A DNA stretch of 64,000 nt from Rachycentron canadum (lineage: Eukaryota > Chordata > Actinopteri > Carangiformes > Rachycentridae), in NCBI GenBank assembly GCA_038496675.1, contig CM076650.1, positions 25,103,498-25,167,497 of the forward strand, in the 5' to 3' direction. The notes below the pieces were generated by a model that saw only the letters and a program-made list of their open reading frames with translations, ran no database searches and had not been told where the DNA came from. The position numbers and the translations under genes were made by a program. Positions within the stretch are counted from its first letter, which is position 1. The number at the start of each line of letters is the position of its first letter. This document shows, piece by piece, positions 46,213 to 56,890 of this stretch.

Positions 46213-46859
46213 ATTTTATTACATCCTTTCTGCTCGGTGAATGCACAGCTCTCTCGCACTCCCTGTTTGAAAAGCAAGCGTTCTTTGCCTAAGCCACTTC
46301 ATCTCAGATTCTCGCTCTATTTCAACAGTTCAGAGCGCACAGTCCGAAGTATGTGGTGCAAGTGCATTCACATATCACTTTAACTTTTTTAACATCAGAA
46401 AAAGGGTTCTCGTAATTAATTGTGGGGAGTAACCACTTAGTGAGCTCTCTTCCTTTCCATGTAAAAGCCAGGTGTGCTTTCACCTGTGCTATTATCACGG
46501 CACGGTGTTTCTCAATGAACAAGATCCTATTTGTGGCAAGTTGATAACATAAGGAGATTGACCGGTGATCCCTCTGTGGCCCTGAGGAGCAAAGGCACGC
46601 TGAGTAAATCAACAAAGAGGCAACTGCGCAAATCACAATGAGAAGTGTGACTAAATCTTAAATAGATTTTAGGTGATGAATGGGAAACACTGTGCAGCAC
46701 ACTCCGACTCCGACACACAATATGCCACAAAGAACGCTCTGACCTCCTATTGTCATGTCCCGCTCGACTTATCCAAACATCTATAGCGCACTGTCGTTCT
46801 GACAGGCTATTTGGGTTTTAATGGCCTGTCACGGCTTTGGTGTCATGGCTTTAGTGTTT

Positions 46860-46877
46860 TGGGTCAAATTTGACCCA
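46860..46877. repeat. 18-bp perfect palindrome
   Basis: TGGGTCAAATTTGACCCA is its own reverse complement. It closely resembles GGGTCAATTTGACCC in the right end of the piggyBac relic (15906-15920), so it may mark another, otherwise eroded piggyBac terminus. That link is inference; no flanking TTAA/CCCTTG was seen. Confidence 0.6.
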
Positions 46878-47659
46878 TTTTTGAATTCATTAATTGAAAA
46901 AAAACCCAAACAAACCAAATGTTAAATTTGTTTCAATAACTTATTATTAATACAAAAATAATGTATGTACCTACTTTGATATGTTTTTATATTAGATCTC
47001 TATTATCTCTGTGTACAAATAATCTTTTGTTTAAAATTGGCAAAATGTACCTATTCGTTTGGTTATGATGAACAGAGGAGGAAATTGTCGGAGCATACTC
47101 TTTCTCACCAGAGCTCTCTCTTTTGTAGCCGGATTCAACATTTTCCTTTATTTTACATTTATCCTGCACTCACCATGATCAAATATATAACAAAGAGCTT
47201 TATGAGTTGTGAATCTTGGTGCTGGCAACTGCAGATCCTGAATGAGATGTGGGTAAAACTCCAGAGGTACATGTTTTACAAAAGGAATAATAGTAATACT
47301 TTTTTGGTCAAATATACTTTATGGTTATATTATTTCTACAAACAGAAAAGATGAAAAGATTACTGCTCTTATTCAATGTCCTTTTTTAATTTCATCTTAT
47401 GCAGGCTACGAAAGGTGCTACATCGGAGTATCATTATTAATATAACAAAGTTCTTTAGCTTGCACTAATTTCCATTTTAGCTTGGGTTGGGGTTTCCCCT
47501 GAAGCAAGCAAAGGAACTGCAAGCAGATCAAATGCACATCAAGACCAGTGTGGGGGTCCCAGGGGAGCCGCAGTAGCGACAACCAGCTAAAGGGAGGCAG
47601 TGTCAGGTCAACAGCCAATGCAGAACAAAACCTTGATCTCTTGCACGGGATACAAATGG

Positions 47660-47661
<2 letters not shown>

Positions 47662-47700
<39 letters not shown>
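47662..47700. repeat. (TG)n microsatellite
   Basis: About 19 TG units with one CG step near the end. Confidence 0.95.
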
Positions 47701-49869
47701 AGGTGTGTTGTGCTATAGATGCATCAGGTGGTGCTGTGTCAATAGTGCTTCGATTAACTATCTCTATCTATGGTCCAGTGTGTTTGTTAAGCCACATAGA
47801 GATTCTTCGCAATATATGTTATAAATGTGTTCTAATAAATTAATGTTTTACTTGTAAATGAAGGTTTTGCTTTTGAAAATTCTGTCATGCAGTTTTCTAC
47901 TTCCACTGAAGATGAGAGAGAGTGAAGTTCTTTAACTTCATCACATTTATCTGACAGCTTTAGCCTTTAAATTAATAATATTAAACTATTCAACAATTTG
48001 CATGTACAGCAGAAACGATTCGCCATGATTGGTCAATTAATCAATAATTCTTTGAAGACTGCCCCCAAACAAGACACAAAGGAGGGGAAGAACTAACGCT
48101 TATTTTTCCACTTCAAGCACCTGTGAACCCAGACAATGAAATTACACATGATGTCTGGCAGCGGTCGCGGTGCCTTTCGGGGTTGAGGGAATGCTGGCAG
48201 TCATAACAAAAAACTGAAATCAGCAAAGTCCTCCTTTTAAAATTCAACATTAAATGGAGGATTGTGTTGTGTGTAAAGACTCATAATCAAAGCTGCTCTA
48301 ATCAGTATTATTTGAAAATAACAATGGGCAATGTGTAATGGAACTCATTGTGACAAAGCTCCAGAGAAATAAACCTAACACCTCAGTACCCCACTTTGGT
48401 TTTTACTGCCCTGCAATACTTGCAGCTAATAACCAGTCAAAGACCAGATGGATTATCCTCAGTCCTCAAACATCCAAATTAAATTTCTTTCCTCCTCACT
48501 TGCCGTGCTCCACCCTTTGCAGATTGAACACGGTCACACCCATGAAAATGACAAAAAATACAAGTGACAATGGCTGGAAGTCAGGTTAGCTTAAAGGAAC
48601 GATGTCGTGCTGCCACACAAGAGGGCAGTAAATTACATGATGGATTTGCACAGGCAACAGATTCTTTATGGAACAGAATGTGTGAGATCAGTTTTAGGGA
48701 GAAATATCGCTTTCACTTTAGTATCGTTCTGATTTATGTTTCTTTTTTTTTCTTTTTTTTTTTTCAGCTTTGACTGCGCAAACGCTGCTTGCCGTGATTT
48801 CCCTGACAGCAATGCAATGTGCAAAGTGATAATAGGGGTTTTATTCCATGGGGGCTGGTGCTCCACCAGTCTTCTCCTTTGTTTCAACTTGAGAAGTGAG
48901 TAACTTCATTTGGAGCTCACACACTCATCTTCTACAAACATTTATTTCGTATTCCATCCTTCAAAAACTTAATTTGGCATAATACACATGGTCGGACAAC
49001 ACAATTTCCTAAGACTAATAAATAAATGTCGGTTACACACCAGTCCTTTGATGATAATGTGATGTAACATTGTGAATATATTGTCTGTTACCTTGTGTGT
49101 CTCCAATATGGCCACTTGAAAGAGATTGTTTTATTATGTGTTGGATTTCAGATAGCAAAGCAGAGCTGTGGGGATTGACTTATTACGGAAAACATCAGGC
49201 TACGGAAAAAAAAACAAAATAGTTAATTTTATAATTTTCACCTGAGAATTATGCATCTGAAGAGAGTAAACAGATGGTCAGAAGTGGAATATGGCTTGTA
49301 AATTATGATCCTGTTAACTAAAGGCAGACAATCAGGAAACTGTGTGTGTGTCTGTGTGTGTGTTCCCACCTTAGATATGAGCCCTTTTTGACATTGCTTT
49401 TCCTAATGTGCCGAGGGCTTTCAATAGTGGGAATTGAGCTAAAAGGGGGCCAACAATGCCCAGGATACACTGTCTCAAAAACCTCAGGAGCACACAGGCT
49501 TATTGACGAGGCAGAGACGTGGTTTTGAAAACAAAATATTGCATTGGAATAACCAAAAATAATCAATATCAGGGACTGGAAGGGATGAAAAGTTAAATGT
49601 ATTAAAGGGAAAAAGACTGTAGTATCAATAGATTATAAACAAATTCTTTCCCGGCAATCCTAAACTTAACAAAGATAGGAAAACTGAGCTGAGGCCACTG
49701 ATGGAGACTGAGGAGTGCCAAGGGTTTTCTAACGCTTACTCACCTTGTTTGCAGCGCAACAAACTACCTATGTGCAAATGAAACCTCTGTGCACTAAAAC
49801 ACAAATACAAGAAATATATTCACAAAATTTAAAAAAGAACACAGTTTTCAGAACAAAATTACTTCTACG

Positions 49870-50880
49870 GGCAAAAGTCAATATTTAGTGTGACCTCCCT
49901 TGCATATCTTGAACTCTTCTGGAGACTGTCCTGAAGTTTTCTGAGTCATCTTCTGCTCTATTATACCAGGTTCTTTCAGCACTCACCAGAGTTCCTCTTT
50001 AGATTTAGTCTTTTATTTCTCTCTCTGTCCAGCTGATCCCATTCTGCCTCTATAATATTCAGCTCTGGACTCTGTGGAGGTCAGTCCATGACTGTCAGTG
50101 TTTTATCAGCTGGTTTTCTCTCTATATGATTTCACTGCATTAGCAGTGAGCTTCGGATCATTATCATGCTGAAAAATAAAACCATTCCCATTCAGGCTCT
50201 TTCCAGAAGGAATGATATGATGAATTAAAACCTGTCTGTACTTTTCAGCATCATGATCCCATCGATTCAGACGATATCACCAACACCACTGGTAGAAATG
50301 CAGCAGCAGGACAGAGCCTCCACCATGTTTCACTGAAGGCCTCAAGCATCATTCTTCATCTCTCCCCAACTCTTCTTCTCACATATTGTCCACGATTGGA
50401 CCCGGAAATTTCAAATTTGGATTCATCACTCCACAATCCTCTTTTCCACTGATCTTTATTCCAACTTTTGTGAGTTTTAGCATATCTTAGCCTTTTCACC
50501 CTGTTACCCTTCTGAATAAGTGGTTTCATGGATGCTGCCAAGAAACCACTTTTTCAATTCCTGATCCAGCTTCTTCAGACTGTAGAAGGTCAAATTGGCT
50601 TCATCCCAATGAAGCTACCAGATACCAAGCCAGGTCCCTGCTAGACTCCGGTCTCTCAAAGAAAATTTCTCATCAGATTTTCAAAGTTTTCTTGTCCTTC
50701 CAGTCCTTTTTTTGTCCTTGACCTCTCCCGATTCTTCAAATTTCTTCATCGCCTCTTGAGTATCCAGTTTGTTTGCTGATTTCCCTTTGACAGTGGCCTT
50801 GCAGATGCAAAAATGCAAAAATGCAAAATGATTTTTATGTCTGTCAGATTCTGTGATTTTTGGCATTTTGAATGGAATGA
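49870..50880 (-). pseudogene. Tc1-like transposase pseudogene
   Basis: On the minus strand the copy spans nearly a whole Tc1 transposase with frameshifts and stops. From the ATG at 50866: MPKITESDRHK, then KGKSANKLDTQEAMKKFEES and GEVKDKKRTGRTRKL (HTH/GRPR-like region). The frame 50541-50356 gives KPLIQKGNRVKRLRYAKTHK, WNKDQWKRGLWSDESKFEIS and GQYVRRRVGER. Further on, other frames give IFQHDNDPK (about 50178-50150) and PPQSPELNIIEAEWD (about 50090-50045), ending in an RSH-stop near 49890 where GGHTKY is usual. The catalytic acids of the DD34E triad are thus all readable (WSDES, HDND, NIIE). Tc1 enzymes cut and paste transposons at TA. Terminal inverted repeats could not be aligned. The element lies directly upstream of the L2 copy at 51.1 kb. 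Confidence 0.85.
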
Positions 50881-51145
50881 TTGAAAGTTGCTTTTAAACA
50901 TATCAGCAGCTTCCAATGAGTTCAACTAACACACGTGTCGTGTAAATGAATCCACTCACTGTTTTAAGCACATCCTCAATCTTTGTTCCGACATATGGCA
51001 TATCAGTTGAACATTTAATATTTCCTCAAAACCTTCTTTTGTCTGACCATATTGTTAATAATGTTTGAGTTAAGAATTATAGAATATACAGTATCTTGGA
51101 ATAAATTCCTCTACAGCTATGCTGTGGCCAAATTTAAGGAAGAAT
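50881..51145. other. Spacer between Tc1 and L2 relics
   Basis: Probably includes the 5' UTR and terminal repeat of the Tc1 copy, which I could not delimit. No gene seen. Confidence 0.4.
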
Positions 51146-53161
51146 TCTATTGTTATTTATGCCATGTGTCAATAAAATGGAGGATAGCAACTATATCCTC
51201 ACCCCTACACAGGTTGATGACCTTGTTGATAGTGCTACAGCCTCATTGTGCACATCGCTTGATAATTGTTCCACTAACATAGACGAGTTTAACACAGCCT
51301 GGAAAGAAAGTTTTATAACATATGAGAAAGCCCTTCATAACACCAGAAACTCAACTACAACTCATCATTAATAATAGAAAATAAGAAGAATGTTTTTTTT
51401 TTCCAGTACTGTAGGCAGGCTGACAGAGAGCCACAGCTCTATTGAACCATCTATTCTGTTAACTCACAGTAGCCATGACTTTATGAGCTTCTTCACAAAT
51501 AAAATTGTATCTATTAGAGAAAACAATTCATCACCTCCTGCCCACGACTGGCAACGATCTACTGTCCAATACAACAACTTTTGAATCAACTACAATGCAA
51601 CTTTTGCCTTTTAATCTCTCAGAGCTTCCATAGTTTCATCATCTAAAACATCAAATTTTCTTTTAGACTCTATACTAACCAGGCTGTTTACAGATGTTCT
51701 ACGGTTAATTAACACTCCTATTTTAGACCAGATCCATTTGTCTTTATCAATAGGCCATGTACCACAGACTTTTAAGATTGCAGTAATTAAACCTCTACTT
51801 AAAAAACCTACCCTTGACCCAGATGTTTTAGCCAATTATAGACCCATATGTAACCTTCCTTTTATATCTAAAATCCTTGAAAAAGCTGTTGCAAACCAAT
51901 TATGTGATCATCTGCATAGAAATGGTTTGTTGAAGATTTTCAGTCAGGATTTAGAGAACATCATCAGCACAGAAACAGCACTAAGGAAACCAGTGACCTC
52001 CTAATGGCCGCAGACAACTTACTGGCCTCCATACTTGTCTTGTTGGATCTCAGTGCTGCATTTGACACCACTGATCATAATATTTTATGACAGAGACTGG
52101 AATGTGCGATTGGGGTTGAAGGAACTGCACTATGCTGATTTAAGTCATATTTATCTGATAGATTCCAGTTTGTTCATGTAAACAATGACTCCTTCCTATA
52201 TACTAAAGTTAATCATGGAGTTGCACAGGGTTCTGTGCTTGGGCTGATGCTTTTCACCCTTTATCTGCTTCCTTTTGGCAAAATTATCAGTAAACATCAT
52301 TTTCATTGCTATGCAGATGACACCCAGTTGTATTTATCTATGAAGCCAAATCAAAAGCTAATCAGGTTGTCAGACTTCAGGCATGTCTCAAATACATAAA
52401 GGCCTGAATGACCTGAACTTTTTACTTCTAAATTCAGAGAAAACTGAAGTTACTGTATTTGCCCCTAAGCACCTTAGACAATCATTATCAGATCATATAG
52501 TTGCTCTTAATGGCGTTACCTTGGGCTCCATTTCCACTGTAAGGAACCTTGGAGTCATGTCCTTTGTCCCTCACATTAAACAAGTCTCTAGGACAGCCTT
52601 TTTCCACATGTGCAATATTGTGAAAATTAAAAACATCCTGTCTCAAAAGGATGAAGAAAAACTAGTACATGCATTTGTTACCTGCAGACTGGATGACTAT
52701 AACTCAAGTTTATCAGGAAGTCCCAGTAACGCTATGAAAAGCCTTCAATTGATTCAAAATGCTGCTACACGAGTACTGTCAGGAAGAGGAAAAAGAGACT
52801 TTTTCAGAAAAGAATTTAAAATCCTTCTCCTTACATGCAAATCTTTTAATGAAGCCAAACACATATTTCAAACAGCTCATAGTCCCCTATTGTCCCAGTA
52901 GATCACTTTGCTCACTAAATGGAGGTTTGCTCATGGTTCCTAGAGTATCCAAGGGTAGAATGGGAGACAGCCTTCAGCTACCAGGATCCTTTTCTGTGGC
53001 TCCCAGTTACAGTCTAGGAGGCAGACAACCTCTTTACATTTAAGATTTGTCTTAAAACTGTCCTCTTTGACAAAGCTTATAGTTAAGGCTGGAGCAGGTG
53101 ACCCTCAACCATCCCTTAGTTATGGTGCTATAAGCCTAGACTGCTGGGGGATACACTGAGC

Positions 53162-53198
<37 letters not shown>

Positions 53199-53770
53199 TC
53201 TCCCCTGACCCTCTCTTTTTCTCTGTCTTTCCCCTTCATCACACTATCTCACACTACTCCATGTCATTAACTTTGTGTCTTCCCTCTCCTGTAGTTTGTT
53301 CTTTTCCCTCCTGTCCTCTCTCTCTCTCCCTGTCCTCATTCTGCAGATACTGAATCACCGCTGCCCCCATGTTCCTGCTCAACACCTGCTGCTGCGATAT
53401 TTATTATTAGTTATGCTATTATTATTGCTCCCTCTATTATTTTAACTTGCTGCTGTTATTTACTAATGTAGTGTTATTATTAGTGTCAGTCATTGCCATT
53501 ATCATTAATACTCTTTACATCTGTATGTTTCGCTTGTACTCCATTGTGTTCTCTTTTCTCCTGCTCTCTCTCTCTCTTCTATCTCTCTCTCTCTCTCTAA
53601 ACCCAACCAATATAAGTCTGGTTCCGCTCAAGGTTTCAACCTCTTAAAAGGAAGTTTTTCCTTCCTACTGTCGCCAAGTGCTGCTCATGGTGAGATTTGT
53701 TGGGTCCCTTAAAATACTTCTATCAAAGAGTTTGGTCTGGACCTGCTGTGTACATGTGTGTGTGTGATGC
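51146..53770 (+). pseudogene. L2-type LINE ORF2, RT and 3' UTR, degraded
   Basis: Longest transposon copy in the window. Order on the plus strand: linker between endonuclease and RT (VDDLVDSATASL, 51210-51360); STVGRLTESHSSIEPSILLT and FMSFFTNKI (51400-51520); RT start LSIGHVPQTFKIAVIKPLLK and ANYRPICNLPFISKILEKAV (51738-51900); motif A VLLDLSAAFDTTDHN (52035-52080); motif [10 protein letters not shown] (52220-52250) and motif [14 protein letters not shown] (52300-52340). Then the 172-codon frame 52383-52901 with LLLNSEKTEVTVFAP and VHAFVTCRLDDYNSSLSG, and 52759-53043 with IVPYCPSRSLCSLNGGLL. The 3' UTR (53060-53770) has (CT)n, CTGGTTCCGCTCAAGGTTTC and CTGTCGCCAAGTGCTG. At least five frameshifts or stops break ORF2. 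The endonuclease and ORF1 are absent, so it is a dead 5'-truncated copy. Active L2 elements copy their RNA into DNA at a nicked target. Confidence 0.88.
53164..53192. repeat. (CT)n microsatellite
   Basis: About 14 CT units within the L2 3' UTR; equivalent to the (GA)n of the reversed copy at 24016. Confidence 0.95.
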
Positions 53771-54015
53771 TCAAACCTGGTGTAATGGACCTTTTTCACG
53801 GCATCATCTTGACACGAAATAGTCGACAAATACAGGTGTTAGCAGTGACATTAGTTATAGCTCCATTCCAGGTTTAAGAGCCAGGTTCCTGCTGTTGCTC
53901 AAGTGTAAGAGGAGGTCACACTGAATACTTGACACTTTAGACAATAGAAGCTGTTTCTTTCAGATATTTTCTGTTTTTTTAATACTGCATACACAGTTCC
54001 TGTATTTTCTGGTTG

Positions 54016-54047
<32 letters not shown>

Positions 54048-54794
54048 CCAGGTACCACGTCCACCCACATACACATAATGACACATTATGCACACAGTCA
54101 CACAACCCTGAGTTAAAGGGTCCTCGTCCTCGTCCTGCCCTTCCTTTGCTGAATTCCCCTCTTCAAGCAATCAGGTTTATTACCTGCAGTGCTTGGGACC
54201 TTGTCATTAACAGATTTTCATTGGACATGACGTCATTGGCCGTCATTCAATCTGACATTATCAGAGCCTAAGCTATACATATTGAGAAAATAAACAAACT
54301 AAGAGTTCACTATAAGTTCCAGCAACCACTGCAATAAATCTATTTGGATTTAAATAGTTGCAGGAAAACTTCATATCAAATTTCTAAAGAAGTGAACTGT
54401 ACACACATCTCAACTCCCAGCACTCACTGATTTTATGGTTTTCTTGCACGTAATTTGACTATTTTGAAACAAATGTGAAGAATGACTTGACCCATATCTA
54501 ACCTTAAAATCCCTTTCTTTTTTACATTGACACATCATGGAGCAGGCAGCTCAGGTGAATAGATCCATGCAGGAAAAAAAACTGTTATATAATGTGCATT
54601 ACAATAGTTTGAGGTGATGAAGGACGGTTTGAGGTTGAGGTGATAAAGGACAGCAGTCATACTATATTTCCCTAATTTAATCAAACTGAGACAAACAGAT
54701 GAACGCCTTTTGTTATTCTGCTTTTCTGCAGTCTTATTGTGATGTTGAGCTATTTAAGTCAGGTGGCAGACAAAGGCAGGAACCTGGACATGCT
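53771..54794. other. Noncoding stretch, no gene seen
   Basis: (AT)n at 54021-54047 is the only structured part. No exon or repeat recognised. Confidence 0.5.
54021..54047. repeat. (AT)n microsatellite
   Basis: About 13 AT units after TTGTATGT. Confidence 0.95.
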
Positions 54795-55560
54795 GACTCC
54801 CTGCTGTTGTAAACTGGTTTTAGAGGGAGGAGCTTGAGCTGGTGTGGAAGATGAAACAAACCCAACTACATGTAGTTGGACTTACCTCGACGCATAGCAG
54901 GACTCCGAGGCCTCTGTGATCTGATCCCAAGTGGTGCTTTCCCATTGGACTGTGCTAGTCATATTAGTATACTTGGTACAGGTGCACCTTAGACCAAAGA
55001 TCCAAAATGCTGAAGAAGAAGGCCTTTAGAGCCTGGTTTTCCCCGGGGACTATCAACAGCAGCAGGCTGTTATCAGGCAACTAGCACGGCTTCAACGTCA
55101 GAAGTAAAACCCACTGTTATTTGGCCTCAATGAAGTTCTGACAAACCTATTCAGCAACTCAGAGAGGGGAAGCAGGGCTTGACTTAGGCTGTGTTTAGTC
55201 CGAGAAGAGAACTGCTGACTCAGACTGGAGATGTTGGGCGATGGAAAGAACACTTTTGAGGAACTCCTGAACCTGACTGGCATATCCTCTGCGTAGGAGG
55301 CAGAGTTGAAAGACTGGGTAGAAGTCTCATCTCATAACCCTGGCAGAAGTTGCTGTGGTAGTGAAGAACCTCGTTGGTGGCAAGGTGCCACCTGTGGGTG
55401 AGATTCACACTGGGATCCATTGTACAGGACATTGTTGGGCTGTCATGTCTGATACACCTCTTCTATGTCACATGAGGGTCGGAGACAGTGGTGGTGGTTC
55501 CCATTTTTTTTTTTAAAAAAGGGTGTTTCAATTATCAGGGTTTTTGTGGGTGATATTCAT
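54795..55560 (+). pseudogene. RTE/Rex3-like LINE, endonuclease and early RT pieces
   Basis: At 54851-54905 the plus strand reads MKQTQLHVVGLTSTHSR, an early endonuclease-domain block of this fish LINE family. The rest of the endonuclease is deleted or replaced (54.91-55.13 kb is unrecognised). From about 55150: QQLREGKQG, TGDVGRWKEHF, then LVGGK and GEIH, with VVVP and KRVFQLSG near 55490-55535. These follow the region leading into the RT domain (RRLRRGKQ, GDIVGRWKEYFEDLLNP, KLLGGKAPGVDEIRPEYL, GVVVPLFKKGDRRVCSNYRG). Stops and shifts occur throughout and the copy ends before the palm motifs. The 16-base palindrome CAACTACATGTAGTTG (54863-54878) falls in the endonuclease block. The C-terminus of the same family is at 12045-12307, a separate insertion. 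Confidence 0.7.
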
Positions 55561-56671
55561 GGACAGGACATTAAATATCAAATTGACAGAATTTGATAGA
55601 GTTCTATTGATAGATAGGAGCATCAACTGAAGCAGCAACGGACAGTGTTGCATTCTCACAATTTCCTGGTGATACCTAAAAAAAAATTATATAACAAATG
55701 AATTAAAGAAGATACATGTTTAATGTGAAATCTCAGTTTTTCTGAATTGTTAAAGCACTAAATTCCATCCTCTAAACCAAAAACTCAGTGGCCTGAACAC
55801 AAGTATTTACTAGTATTTATATCATTTCACCTTTTGCAATACTCTAAACACATTCACTCACTAAAACATACTGTGTACTGTGATGCATAATGATCACGAC
55901 AATCAGCAGAGTTTAAACACAGTCACAGCACATAAGTTGCTTTTAGTGTTTTTGCTAATGATGTGAAACCAGAAAAAAAAAAAAAAAAGACAGGTCAGAG
56001 TGAACAGGTTGATGGAGGTCGGAAGAAACAGTGGAGGAAAATAATCAATGAAGTGAAGGAGGTAGATGAGGACCAGGAACAGTAATTTCAAATGAATGTG
56101 AGAAATTGTTATAAACCATGTTCTTGTTCATGGGGTGAGAGTGAGGCAAACAGATCAGAGTATAAAACCTCTGTGGTCACCATAACCAGGAGGTAATGAG
56201 AAAAGAATTGGTATCCAATGAAAAAGAACATATTCAACAAGATGGTCTGGCACAGTTGCTAGAATTTAATCTGAAATTACTTTTGTTTGTCTTCTACTTC
56301 CTCCTTTTGTACCTATTTTCATTGTTTCCTTCTTCAGCCCTTAACAACCTGGTCAATCTGAACTGGCCTATATTGGTTTCATCAGTACAGTACACAGGTT
56401 TAATGCTGAGGCTGAATGGATTATTTGTTTGAATGTCGTTCTGCAGTTACGCAGAATGATGCGCTTTTGATTTGTCTTTTTCTCCGTTTTGCCTTTTGCT
56501 ACACTGAAGTCGGTGCACTGTTTGTAAGAGCTGAATCCAGGCAGTCAAAACTTTATTGCCTGCAATACTTGTTCGAGTTTGCAAGAGGAGTTAGAGCTAC
56601 TTTCACCTAGAAAAAAAACACTCAAACATTTGGAGTTTGCCAATCACAAGAATCACGTGCAGATGTGAACC
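55561..56671. other. Noncoding stretch, no gene seen
   Basis: A17 at about 55972-55988. Frames at 56196-56610 carry hydrophobic, low-complexity translations with no domain. Confidence 0.5.
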
Positions 56672-56890
56672 ATGCCGCAGTCAAGAACTGGTGATTTGCA
56701 GAAAGCTGGCAAGGGTCACAAAGTCATCTCAAAGCGTTTCGATATTCAGCTTCTCCAGTTAGACAAACTGTCTCTAGATGACTATACCCATATAGTTCTG
56801 TGGCTACTCTCAGGGCATCCTCCCAATATGACTCCAAAGGCACAACACAGACTAAGAGAAACTAAGAGTAACAGCAAAATACTTTAAGGG
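56672..56890 (+). pseudogene. Tc1-like transposase, N-terminal fragment
   Basis: The 71-codon frame opens MPQSRTGDLQKAGKGHKVIS and continues KRFDI, then SGHPPNMTPKAQHRL and ET. It mirrors the paired DNA-binding part of fish Tc1 transposases (MPxxKELxxxLRxxIVxxHKAGKGYKxISKRFD, then RSGRPxKMTPRAQRRLxREV), with the centre of the helix-turn-helix scrambled. The catalytic domain is absent. The residue pattern (TPKAQRRL type) differs from the Tc1 copy at 49.9-50.9 kb (GRTRKL type), so a second Tc1 lineage is present. Confidence 0.65.

Larger units (their letters stand above)
46213..49855. other. Noncoding stretch, no gene seen
   Basis: Holds the palindrome at 46860-46877, a (TG)n array at 47662-47700 and T runs near 48741-48765. 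Frames at 46322-46636, 47037-47354 and 48338-48589 have no domain. 48030-48200 is balanced and repeat-free but unassigned. Confidence 0.5.

Noticed and set aside
47037..47354. 105-codon frame
   Set aside because: AT-driven Tyr/Phe/Lys/Asn-rich translation with no motif and no splice context.
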